Shown piece after piece: positions 27,287-34,985 of a stretch of 35,642 nucleotides of DNA. Location of the stretch: assembly GCF_937910895.1 (NCBI RefSeq), contig NZ_CALEMI010000119.1:1-35642 (forward strand). The letters are read 5' to 3'. The stretch comes from an uncultured Dokdonia sp. (GTDB lineage: Bacteria > Bacteroidota > Bacteroidia > Flavobacteriales > Flavobacteriaceae). A program made the translations under genes and the position numbers. Position 1 is the first letter of the stretch, and every line of letters begins with the position of its first letter. The notes under the pieces were generated by a model. It saw only the letters and a program-made list of their open reading frames with translations. It was not told the origin of the DNA and searched no databases.

Positions 27287-27294
27287 CAAATATA
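27287..27294 (-). promoter_or_regulatory. Probable accA promoter -7 box
   Basis: Minus strand TATATTTG just after the EamA gene stop, 54 bases before the chosen accA start. The -33 element is not obvious. Confidence 0.5.
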
Positions 27295-27301
27295 ATAGTT
27301 T

Positions 27302-28213
27302 CTACTTGACTATGCCTTTTTTTGAACGTAAACGGTTTCTATTTTTCAGAATCCCATTTGCAATGACCACAAGTAAGATCACCACTGCTCCGTAATAAAA
27401 TTCTGTCTTCATTTGTTCTTTATCGCCTAGTACCATAAATGCTAGTAAAATTCCGTAAACTGGTTCTAAGTTTATCGTCAACATAATGGTGTACGGACTG
27501 AGGTGTCTCATTACTTTGACGGAAGCAATAAACGCATACGCTGTACAGATAGAGGCAAGAATCAATAGATAAATCCAATCTGTGTATGGCAACGTAAAAA
27601 AGTCTTGGGTAAAGAAGGAGTCCGCTTTCGCGAAAGCTAAATATCCCGTAATAAAAAGGGTGCCAATAAGCAGTTCGTAAAACGAGATTTTGGTAGGATT
27701 ATGATCATGCACAAACTTGCCATTGACCAACGTAAAGACAGCCGAAAGAAACGCCGAAAATAAGGCAAGTCCAATTCCTAATCTATATTCTGGTTGTACC
27801 TCAAAAATGAGATATAATGCGCCTATCACAATAGCTCCAAAGAGCAGCTCATACCAAATCAGCTTCCGTTTATAAAAAATAGGTTCTAAAATGGCTGTAA
27901 AAAAAGCACCCGTACTCATCATCGCTAGTGTGATTGAAACGTTTGACACTTTGATAGCCCCAAAAAATGTAAGCCAATGCACGGCGATGATAATGCCTGC
28001 GATGGAAAAGGAAAGGAAGGCTTTTCGCGAAAGCGAAATATCTATTTTTTTCCACTTGATATATGCATATATAAATAGAGAAGCAATGCCCATTCGGAAC
28101 CATACCAATGGCACCGAATCTATACTAATGAGAGAACCTAGTACGGCGGTAAATCCCCATATAAATACGATGAAATGAAAATGGAGGTAACTTTGGAGTT
28201 TAGCGTTTTGCAT
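27302..28213 (-). CDS. EamA/DMT family transporter
   Basis: 303 residues with about ten hydrophobic segments arranged as two EamA repeats, typical of the drug/metabolite transporter superfamily. Markers are FIWGFTAVLGSLIS at the N-terminus and the PLVWFRMGIASL segment of repeat 1, and ICTAYAFIASVKVMRHLSPYTIMLTINLEPVYGILLAFMVLGD of repeat 2. The substrate cannot be told from sequence. The ATG lies within the last codons of the upstream LptF/LptG-family gene (14-base overlap), implying coupled translation. Two dispersed palindromes lie inside the gene, read as AFAKA and SRKAF, both in predicted loops. Confidence 0.88.
   Translation of the reverse strand: MQNAKLQSYLHFHFIVFIWGFTAVLGSLISIDSVPLVWFRMGIASLFIYAYIKWKKIDISLSRKAFLSFSIAGIIIAVHWLTFFGAIKVSNVSITLAMMSTGAFFTAILEPIFYKRKLIWYELLFGAIVIGALYLIFEVQPEYRLGIGLALFSAFLSAVFTLVNGKFVHDHNPTKISFYELLIGTLFITGYLAFAKADSFFTQDFFTLPYTDWIYLLILASICTAYAFIASVKVMRHLSPYTIMLTINLEPVYGILLAFMVLGDKEQMKTEFYYGAVVILLVVIANGILKNRNRLRSKKGIVK
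27623..27638. repeat. Dispersed palindrome inside the EamA gene, copy 1
   Basis: CGCTTTCGCGAAAGCT; 14 central bases are perfectly palindromic. Read as L-A-F-A-K-A on the minus strand. Confidence 0.85.
28020..28035. repeat. Dispersed palindrome inside the EamA gene, copy 2
   Basis: GCTTTTCGCGAAAGCG; the TTTCGCGAAA core is intact at 28023-28032 and one T is inserted on the left. Read as S-R-K-A. Confidence 0.8.
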
Positions 28214-29285
28214 TCCGCAATAGATATACTGCTAAAATAGCAAACAGAACATTAGGAAACCATACAGCTACCAATGGTGGAAAATCAGATTGCTCGGCAA
28301 GCGTCCCAAATACTTTATCAAAAAAAATAAACACAAAGGCTAGTAAAATACCAAAAGCTAAGTTGGCGCCCATACCACCTCTACGCTTCATTGCAGACAC
28401 GGCTACTGCGATAATCGTAAGTATGTAGGCAGCTACAGGTAGACTTAATCGTTTTTGGAGGGTTACCTTATACCTACTTATATACGATGATCCTCTTAGT
28501 TCTTCTTTTGCAATAAACTTCCTTAACTCAGGCGTATTTAAAGTTTCTGCGATATATTCTACAGGAGTTAAATCATCGATATCAAAGGGAAATATAGTGT
28601 CTATTTTGGCTCTGCTTTCTAGAATATCGTCATCTACACCCACGATACGTTTTTTATATGTAAACAACGTATAGGTTGTATCTTCAGGATTGTATTTAAT
28701 TTTACTGGCAGACATTTTATAGGTCATTTCATTATTCTCAAAATGTTCCCACGTAAAGTCACGACCTGTCTTTGTTTTTGTGTTAAATGAGCTTACATAA
28801 ATGTAATCATTGTCTGCTATCTGCCGATAGACATCTTTTGTTTTTTGGCTATTATTTTTCTTCTTATCACTTTTAAGATACTCAAAGATAAACTCATTGT
28901 AGCCTTTGTTTGCTTTTGGCGCCAAATATGTACCTAATACAAAAGCGCCTAAACATACGATCGTTGCGCCTATCATATAGGGGCGTAAGAATCGCCAAAA
29001 AGAAACCCCACTACTTAAAAATGCAATTACTTCTGTATTGTTGGCTAGTTTTGACGTGAACCAAATCACAGAGAGAAAAAGAAATAACGGAAAAAGGAGA
29101 TTGGCGAAGTACACCGTGAAGTTTAAGTAATACAAAGCTACTTCCAAAAACGGAACTTCATTTGCAAGAATTTTATCAATTTTCTCCGCAAGATTGACAG
29201 TAATCCCTATAGGTATAAATAGAATAAGCATCATGAGAAAAGTCCCGATGTAACGCTTTAATATATACCAATCTAGGATTTTCAT
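28200..29285 (-). CDS. LptF/LptG family permease (lipopolysaccharide export)
   Basis: 361 residues of the YjgP/YjgQ family. Three N-terminal membrane helices (FLMMLILFIPIGITV; LNFTVYFANLLFPLFLFLSVIW; ATIVCLGAFVLGTYLAP), a periplasmic beta-jellyroll-like region at about 135-265, then three C-terminal helices (AAYILTIIAVAVSAM; LAFGILLAFVFIFFDKVFG; VAVWFPNVLFAILAVYLL). With LptB and LptC these permeases lift LPS out of the cytoplasmic membrane. Whether this is LptF or LptG cannot be settled from sequence by eye. The ATG directly follows the tgt stop with no gap, and the 3' end overlaps the EamA start, so tgt, this gene and the EamA gene are likely one operon. Confidence 0.88.
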   Translation of the reverse strand: MKILDWYILKRYIGTFLMMLILFIPIGITVNLAEKIDKILANEVPFLEVALYYLNFTVYFANLLFPLFLFLSVIWFTSKLANNTEVIAFLSSGVSFWRFLRPYMIGATIVCLGAFVLGTYLAPKANKGYNEFIFEYLKSDKKKNNSQKTKDVYRQIADNDYIYVSSFNTKTKTGRDFTWEHFENNEMTYKMSASKIKYNPEDTTYTLFTYKKRIVGVDDDILESRAKIDTIFPFDIDDLTPVEYIAETLNTPELRKFIAKEELRGSSYISRYKVTLQKRLSLPVAAYILTIIAVAVSAMKRRGGMGANLAFGILLAFVFIFFDKVFGTLAEQSDFPPLVAVWFPNVLFAILAVYLLRNAKR

Positions 29286-30416
29286 TTATAATCTTTTATC
29301 CATTTGTTTTACCATCATCTCTTTCCAAGTTACAAAGGTACCCTCAAGAATTTGCTTGCGTGCTTCTCGTACCAACCACATATAAAATCCTAGGTTGTGT
29401 ATCGTGGCTATTTGCATTCCTAAAAGTTCGTGACATTTAAATAAATGGCGTAAATAGGCTTTACTATATTCTGTATCTACCCAAGTGATACCCATCTCAT
29501 CTATCGCAGAAAAATCTTCTGCCCATTTTAGATTTTTGATATTGATGGTTCCGTGGGCTGTAAATAACATCCCATTACGTGCATTACGTGTAGGCATAAC
29601 ACAGTCAAACATATCAATACCTAAGGCTATATTTTCTAAAATATTAATAGGGGTTCCTACGCCCATTAAATATCGTGGTTTTTCTTCTGGCAATACGGCG
29701 GTAACCACCTCAGTCATGGCATACATTTCTTCGGCAGGTTCTCCTACAGAAAGTCCGCCAATGGCATTTCCAAAAGCATTGGAATTTGCAATATACTCTG
29801 CAGATTGTGTTCTTAAATCTTTATAGACACTGCCTTGTATAATAGGAAACAATGCTTGTTCAAATCCATACAATGCAGGTGTTTTTTCAAAATGTGTAAT
29901 ACATCTATCTAACCAACGGTGGGTCATGTGCATAGATCGTTGTGCATATCTATAATCACAAGGATAGGGCGTACATTCATCAAAAGCCATGATAATATCT
30001 GCGCCTATCTGACGTTGGATTTCCATCACATTTTCTGGAGTGAATAAATGCGTAGATCCATCTACATGCGATTTAAATTTCACCCCTTCCTCTTTGATCT
30101 TACGACGACCCGACAGTGAATATACCTGAAACCCTCCACTATCAGTAAGGATAGGACGATCCCAATTCATAAATTTATGCAATCCTCCTGCTTTTTGTAA
30201 GGTACCCGTCCCTGGACGTAAGTATAAATGGTAGGTATTTCCAAGAATAATATCAGGATTGATATCTTGCCGTAACTCACGTTGATGTACTCCTTTTACT
30301 GAAGCCACCGTACCAACCGGCATAAAAATAGGCGTTTCGATCACTCCATGATCTGTTGTAAGGGTTCCTGCTCTAGCTTGACTAGCAGGATCTGTTGTAA
30401 GAAGGTCAAATTGCAT
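29286..30416 (-). CDS. tgt: tRNA-guanine transglycosylase (queuine tRNA-ribosyltransferase) lacking zinc cysteines
   Basis: 376 residues from the ATG at 30416 (MQFDLLTTDPASQARAG); a TTG nine bases upstream is less likely. Tgt exchanges guanine for the queuosine precursor at the wobble base of GUN-anticodon tRNAs. The catalytic segments are present: LTDSGGFQVYSL with Asp92 and IDMFDCVMPTRNARNG. PIIQGSVYKDLR and GGLSVGEPAEEM are also typical. The CxCxxC zinc ligands normally before YSRAYLRHLF are absent; here residues 306-320 read DEMGITWVDTEYSKA. The later histidine (TIHNL, H340) is kept. I recall this as a trait of Bacteroidota Tgt rather than damage. First gene of a likely operon with the LPS permease. 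Confidence 0.93.
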   Translation of the reverse strand: MQFDLLTTDPASQARAGTLTTDHGVIETPIFMPVGTVASVKGVHQRELRQDINPDIILGNTYHLYLRPGTGTLQKAGGLHKFMNWDRPILTDSGGFQVYSLSGRRKIKEEGVKFKSHVDGSTHLFTPENVMEIQRQIGADIIMAFDECTPYPCDYRYAQRSMHMTHRWLDRCITHFEKTPALYGFEQALFPIIQGSVYKDLRTQSAEYIANSNAFGNAIGGLSVGEPAEEMYAMTEVVTAVLPEEKPRYLMGVGTPINILENIALGIDMFDCVMPTRNARNGMLFTAHGTINIKNLKWAEDFSAIDEMGITWVDTEYSKAYLRHLFKCHELLGMQIATIHNLGFYMWLVREARKQILEGTFVTWKEMMVKQMDKRL

Positions 30417-30802
30417 AGGGCGCAAAGATAGTTTTTATAAATACGATGTGCCATAGGGCTTTTGATAAAATCTCGTTAAAGGCAAGTTTTATAATAAAGT
30501 ATCATTATTATGAATATTTAGAAGATTTCATTAGCAATTAACTCCTTAGTTTTATTTTATTTGCAAATAATTATTTTTTAAGATCAAAAGAACCTTAAAT
30601 ATAAATTAACAAAGGCTGAGTACGTTAGAATTAAATATGGATCACAACTATAAAACAAGCCTTTTGTTACTAATAAATTTCAAATTTACAATATGTGCTT
30701 TACTCCTTTAAAAGTAAATACACTCTAAATAATGACAAAATAACGCATTATATTATAAAAAAAGAAACTCTATATTTCACTCCTAAAATCACAAATAAAT
30801 AA
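30417..30802. other. 386-base very AT-rich gap between tgt and the MBOAT gene
   Basis: Apart from the tgt promoter box, and a TATATTTC (30771-30778) that might be the -7 box of the plus-strand gene, nothing specific was seen: no repeats, no hairpin with T run, no coding signal. Confidence 0.5.
30423..30430 (-). promoter_or_regulatory. Probable tgt promoter -7 box
   Basis: Minus strand TATCTTTG only six bases before the tgt ATG, so the transcript would have almost no leader. The -33 element is not clear. Confidence 0.4.
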
Positions 30803-32251
30803 ATGCTATTTAACTCAATAGACTTTGCTGTATTTTTACCAATAGTATTCGTGCTATATTGGTTTGTTACTAATAAAAATTTAAGCATTCAAAATTTATT
30901 AATTGTTGTAGCTAGTTATTTATTTTATGGGTGGTGGGATTGGAGGTTTCTTTCCTTAATTTTCTTCAGCACATTAGTAGATTACGCTATTGGAGTAAAA
31001 TTATCTAGTGAAGAAAATAGATTAAAAAGGAAAGTATTATTATTTACAAGTATTTTTGTGAATCTTGGTTTTCTAGGTTTTTTTAAATATTATAATTTCT
31101 TTCTAGATAATTTTGTAAGTGCATTTTCATTTTTTGGAACAGAAATAAATTCAAATTCATTAAATATTATTTTACCTGTTGGAATAAGTTTTTACACTTT
31201 TCAAACACTTAGTTATACTATAGATGTTTATAAGAAAAAACTTGAGCCTACAAAAGATTTTATTGCCTTTACTGCCTTTGTGAGTTTCTTTCCACAATTA
31301 GTTGCAGGCCCCATAGAAAGAGCTACAAATCTACTACCTCAATTCTTTAGCAAACGAACTTTTGAATACGACAAAGCCGTAGATGGGCTGAGACAAATAT
31401 TATGGGGATTATTTAAAAAAATTGTTATCGCTGACAACTCTGCAAAAATTGCAAATGAGATATTCAATCATTCGGGCGATTATTCTGGTAGTACTTTGAT
31501 ATTAGGAGCAATTTTTTTTACTTTTCAAATTTATGGAGATTTTTCAGGGTATTCTGATATAGCAATAGGTACCTCAAGACTGTTTGGATTTAATTTAAAA
31601 CAGAATTTTGCATTTCCTTATTTTTCAAGAGACATTGCAGAGTTTTGGAGACGTTGGCATATTTCTCTTTCTACATGGTTTCGAGATTATTTGTACATTC
31701 CTTTGGGTGGAAGTCGTGGTGGGATTTGGATGAAAATAAGAAATACATTTGTGATATTTATTGTTAGCGGATTTTGGCACGGAGCAAATTGGACTTTTGT
31801 AGTTTGGGGTGCATTAAACGCTTTATATTTTTTACCATTACTTATCCTTAATAAAAATAGAGTACATACAGGTGTTGTTGCAGAAGATTCTATTTTTCCA
31901 AAGTTTAACGAACTTTATCAGATGGGAGTCACATTTAGTTTGACTGTCTTAGCATGGATATTTTTTAGAGCAGAAAACATTGGACACGCATGGTCTTATC
32001 TATCTACGATTTTCTCAAAATCGTTATTTACAATTCCTGATTTTCCGGGGATGCTTAAGGCGTTAACTACGTTAATTTTAATATTAGTTTTTTTAGGTAT
32101 AGAATGGCTTGGCAGAAATGAGCAATACGCAATTGCAAATTTAAAATTCACTTTGAAAAAGCCTGTTCGCTATGCGCTATACTATGCCATTATATTTTCT
32201 ATATTTTGGTTTATGGGAGAAGAACAAGAATTTATTTACTTTCAATTTTAA
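30803..32251 (+). CDS. MBOAT family O-acyltransferase
   Basis: 482 residues with about ten membrane helices. It belongs to the membrane-bound O-acyltransferase family of the DltB/AlgI type, which moves acyl groups from the cytoplasm onto cell-surface polymers. Signatures are SYLFYGWWDWRFL, LPVGISFYTFQTLSYTIDVYKK, FPQLVAGPIERA, the RRWHISLSTWFRDYLYIPLGG block with His286, and SGFWHGANWTF with the catalytic His326. The start overlaps directly with LFNSIDFAVFLPIVFVLYW, the normal N-terminus. The gene is followed after nine bases by an SGNH protein, the usual partner in glycan O-acetylation. DNA here is visibly more AT-rich than in the housekeeping genes, as in horizontally acquired surface-polysaccharide modules. 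The substrate is unknown. Confidence 0.93.
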   Translation: MLFNSIDFAVFLPIVFVLYWFVTNKNLSIQNLLIVVASYLFYGWWDWRFLSLIFFSTLVDYAIGVKLSSEENRLKRKVLLFTSIFVNLGFLGFFKYYNFFLDNFVSAFSFFGTEINSNSLNIILPVGISFYTFQTLSYTIDVYKKKLEPTKDFIAFTAFVSFFPQLVAGPIERATNLLPQFFSKRTFEYDKAVDGLRQILWGLFKKIVIADNSAKIANEIFNHSGDYSGSTLILGAIFFTFQIYGDFSGYSDIAIGTSRLFGFNLKQNFAFPYFSRDIAEFWRRWHISLSTWFRDYLYIPLGGSRGGIWMKIRNTFVIFIVSGFWHGANWTFVVWGALNALYFLPLLILNKNRVHTGVVAEDSIFPKFNELYQMGVTFSLTVLAWIFFRAENIGHAWSYLSTIFSKSLFTIPDFPGMLKALTTLILILVFLGIEWLGRNEQYAIANLKFTLKKPVRYALYYAIIFSIFWFMGEEQEFIYFQF

Positions 32252-32260
32252 ACGGGTCAC

Positions 32261-33151
32261 ATGAAAAAATTTATTTTCAAACTACTGCTTTTTATTCTAC
32301 CTGTCATACTATTCCCAGTATTAATTGCATCTATAGACGCCCTTGTATTTAAAAAAAACAACTCGCAGTCTGATGTAAAAATTCTGATTATAGGAGACTC
32401 TCATACAGAGACAGGTATTAATGATGGCTTAAATCCTAAAATAAAAAACATCTCTCAATCTGGTGAAACTTATTTTTTTACTTATTATAAATTAAAAAAA
32501 ATACTTTCTAATGAAGACCTTTCCAAAGTTGTTCTAAGTTTATCTCCACATAATCTGAGTTTTTTTCAAGACGAAAAAACCTATGCTCTAAATAATTCAG
32601 ATAGATATAAAAATTTGTACCCAAGATATTTTTTCAGTCTAGAGCCTCAAGGAGTTCAAAAATTAAATGAGAATTCCCAAGAAAATATTTATTCTGTTTT
32701 AAATTTAATTCTTAAAACCAATATCAAAACATTAATAAAAGGAAGAAACGCATACATTGGTAATTATAAAGAATCTCAAAAATCAAACTTAGATACCCTT
32801 TTAATCAATGAAAAAATTAAAACTCATTTTTACAATTCTAAAAATGAGTTGTATGATGAAAGCCAAGTTCAAATTGAGTATTTAAAAAAAATACACGATT
32901 TATGTATTGAAAAAGGCATCGGACTTTACATCATTAACTTACCCGTTCATAATCTTTATAAATCACAAATACCAACGAATGCTACTAGCAACTTCGAAAA
33001 GGTAATTCTTGAACTAAAAAATAAGGGAGTTAGTATTTTAGAATATTCTCAAATTGAATTACCAGATAACTATTTTGGTGATGGTGACCACATTAATTCT
33101 TTTGGAGCAAATCAGATTACTCAAAAACTAATCAAAGATCTTAAATTGTGA
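32261..33151 (+). CDS. SGNH-hydrolase-like protein, partner of the MBOAT acyltransferase
   Basis: 296 residues. One N-terminal membrane segment (about 6-27, FKLLLFILPVILFPVLIASID) anchors a soluble domain outside the cytoplasm. Block I of the SGNH/GDSL fold is GDSHTE (G45-D46-S47-H48) and the final block is D274-x-x-H277 (GDGDHINSFGA), so the Ser-Asp-His triad can be assigned. Between them is an unusual, lysine- and asparagine-rich region. In known pairs (AlgI/AlgJ/AlgX, PatA/PatB) the MBOAT passes the acyl group and the SGNH protein attaches it to the glycan, which is the proposed role here. Very AT-rich, with many AAA and AAT codons, like its neighbour. Confidence 0.82.
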   Translation: MKKFIFKLLLFILPVILFPVLIASIDALVFKKNNSQSDVKILIIGDSHTETGINDGLNPKIKNISQSGETYFFTYYKLKKILSNEDLSKVVLSLSPHNLSFFQDEKTYALNNSDRYKNLYPRYFFSLEPQGVQKLNENSQENIYSVLNLILKTNIKTLIKGRNAYIGNYKESQKSNLDTLLINEKIKTHFYNSKNELYDESQVQIEYLKKIHDLCIEKGIGLYIINLPVHNLYKSQIPTNATSNFEKVILELKNKGVSILEYSQIELPDNYFGDGDHINSFGANQITQKLIKDLKL

Positions 33152-33153
33152 TA

Positions 33154-33192
33154 TTTTAATAGAAACCAAAACAAAAAGGAAAGCTATTAAAA
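33154..33192. terminator. Possible shared terminator hairpin between convergent genes
   Basis: TTTTAATAG (33154-33162) and CTATTAAAA (33184-33192) form a 9-bp AT-rich stem with a 21-base loop, overlapping the stop codon of the transporter gene. No good T run is present, so this is weak. Confidence 0.3.
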
Positions 33193-34422
33193 CAGCGTAC
33201 TCACATACCAGAAACTAAAAGCAATTAATAACACAATACTAACGATAGCATATAGTTTCATAGGAAGCCCTAGTTTTGCTTTTTGGGGTACGTCTGTACT
33301 ATTAAAAACCAAGTAATTACAAATCGCATAAAAAGGCGCTGTCAAAAAGGATAAAATAGTCGCTACTTTAATTAATAGTCCCATCTCACTCACAAAAAAG
33401 AACAGAATCACGCAGGTTCCTATAATCAGGACAATTAACCAAAAGAGATAACTCTTAGCTATTTTCTTTAACCCTAAAAGTTCTGTTGCGGTAGACATTG
33501 CTCTCGGAGAAGCATCTAGCGTGGTTAAGGTAGTACTAAACATCGTAGTAAAAGCTGCAATCCCAATAAGAATTGCCGCCCAATCACCAAGACTACTTGT
33601 ATACATACTAATAAGCTGACCTGCAAAAACTCCGCCTTTATCAGAAAATGTATCGCCACTCCCAAACATGACCAAAGCACCCAGCGTGACAAAACAAATT
33701 CCTAAAACAACGGTTCCAAAATATCCAATGTTAAAGTCAAATAAGGAGGTTTTTATATCATTTTTTTGTGTTTTCCCTTTTTCTACAGTCCACAAAGAGT
33801 GGAATATAGAAATATCTAAAGGCGCTGGCATCCACCCCATAAATGCAATCAAAAAAGCAATACCTACCGCATCTGTAGGTAATAACTGTATCAGTCCTTT
33901 TGAAGATCCTAGACCTTCTGTTGTTATGCTTTCGCGAAAAGCGAACAACACAGCAAACAATGTACTCACGGTTAACACCAGAATTATAACTTTCATTAAG
34001 TTGTCTAGCAATTTGTAACGCCCTAATGCTAAAATCATAGCACAAAATAAGGTGATCACAACACTCCAAACAGCAATATCCCAATCAAGTCCAAAAAGTT
34101 GGACTGCCAATCCTGCAGTTACAATCGTTACTGCCGTTTGAATGGTAAACATCGTTAATAAAGAAAGTACAACATACGTAATAAGAACGCCTTTACCTAA
34201 CCCGAGATATCCGTGTAGTAAGCTTTTACCAGTCGCTGCCGCATACCGAGGTCCAAACTGAAATGATGGATATTTTATAATATTAATCAGTAATAAAGCC
34301 CATAATAAACCAAAACCATAATAGCCTCCCGCTTTGGTACTTTGCACCAAATGAGAAACGCCAATTGCAGCTCCTGCAAAAAGAAGTCCTGGTCCTAATC
34401 TTTTTAGAGAAATCCCACTCAT
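33187..34422 (-). CDS. NRAMP-related metal-ion transporter with a non-standard metal site
   Basis: 411 residues with about eleven membrane helices, of the NRAMP (SLC11) family, which import divalent metals with protons. The N-terminus RLGPGLLFAGAAIGVSHLVQSTKAG aligns with the canonical helix 1, but the metal-binding DPGN is replaced by GVSH (residues 21-24). In helix 6 the canonical MPH is MPAP (Met198-Pro199), so the methionine is kept. Metal choice may therefore differ from Mn/Fe. I recall this variant as widespread in Bacteroidota, but its substrate is not known to me. The ATG overlaps the sigma factor stop by four bases (ATGA). A dispersed palindrome is in a loop (AFRESI, about 161-166). 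Confidence 0.88.
   Translation of the reverse strand: MSGISLKRLGPGLLFAGAAIGVSHLVQSTKAGGYYGFGLLWALLLINIIKYPSFQFGPRYAAATGKSLLHGYLGLGKGVLITYVVLSLLTMFTIQTAVTIVTAGLAVQLFGLDWDIAVWSVVITLFCAMILALGRYKLLDNLMKVIILVLTVSTLFAVLFAFRESITTEGLGSSKGLIQLLPTDAVGIAFLIAFMGWMPAPLDISIFHSLWTVEKGKTQKNDIKTSLFDFNIGYFGTVVLGICFVTLGALVMFGSGDTFSDKGGVFAGQLISMYTSSLGDWAAILIGIAAFTTMFSTTLTTLDASPRAMSTATELLGLKKIAKSYLFWLIVLIIGTCVILFFFVSEMGLLIKVATILSFLTAPFYAICNYLVFNSTDVPQKAKLGLPMKLYAIVSIVLLIAFSFWYVSTLF
33928..33943. repeat. Dispersed palindrome inside the NRAMP-like gene
   Basis: GCTTTCGCGAAAAGCG; intact TTTCGCGAAA core at 33930-33939 with one extra A on the right. Read as A-F-R-E-S. Confidence 0.8.
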
Positions 34423-34985
34423 CGTTCTACTTTTTGAATAATATCTGCGAGAAGTCTCCTAGCTCTAAGTAATTTCACTTTTACATTATTCATAGGTTCA
34501 TCCAATGCTTGCTCCATTTCTTTATAGCTCATCTCTTGGAAATACCGTAAATTAATCATCTCTTGATAATGAGGCTTCAACATTTTTATATAGCGTAAAA
34601 GTTGTGCTAGATTTTGTTCTTTAATCAGAGCATCTTCTGGAGTAGGGTTTTCGTCAGGAACTTTATAAACGCCCTCTTCTTTTCTGGTAATCTGAGATCG
34701 AATAGAAGATTCTCGCTTTCTTAAAAGGTCAATGTGAATATTTTTAGAAATTGTAATAAGCCAAGTACTAAACTTGTATTGCTCTTTAAACGTATCAATC
34801 TTATCAAAAGCTTTTGAAAATGTTTGGATGGTAATTTCCTCAGCCTCATACTCATCATTTGTCCGTTTCAACTGAAATCTATAGACTTCGTTCCAGAAGG
34901 TATTTAACAAAAAATTGTAGGCACTTTGCTTGCCTTCTTTTGCTTTTTCAATTTCTGAAAGAATGGTACTGGGATTTATTTCCAA
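34419..34985 (-). CDS. ECF-type RNA polymerase sigma factor
   Basis: 188 residues. Region 2 is at about 20-95 (AEEITIQTFSKAFDKIDTFKEQYKFSTWLITISKNIHIDLLRKR) and region 4 at about 125-185 (LKPHYQEMINLRYFQEMSYKEMEQALDEPMNNVKVKLLRARRLL), the standard ECF layout. The apparent start is TTG at 34985, inside the last codons of the glycosyltransferase gene; no ATG exists until far into the protein, so TTG is likely real and may lower expression. The gene overlaps both neighbours: the glycosyltransferase by 10 bases and the NRAMP-like transporter by four. No anti-sigma gene is visible beside it, which is unusual and suggests control by another means, or none at all beyond expression level. Confidence 0.92.
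   Translation of the reverse strand: MEINPSTILSEIEKAKEGKQSAYNFLLNTFWNEVYRFQLKRTNDEYEAEEITIQTFSKAFDKIDTFKEQYKFSTWLITISKNIHIDLLRKRESSIRSQITRKEEGVYKVPDENPTPEDALIKEQNLAQLLRYIKMLKPHYQEMINLRYFQEMSYKEMEQALDEPMNNVKVKLLRARRLLADIIQKVER

Noticed and set aside
27233-27289. 19-residue N-terminal extension of AccA
   Set aside because: Overlaps the probable promoter box; the downstream Met gives the family's usual N-terminus.
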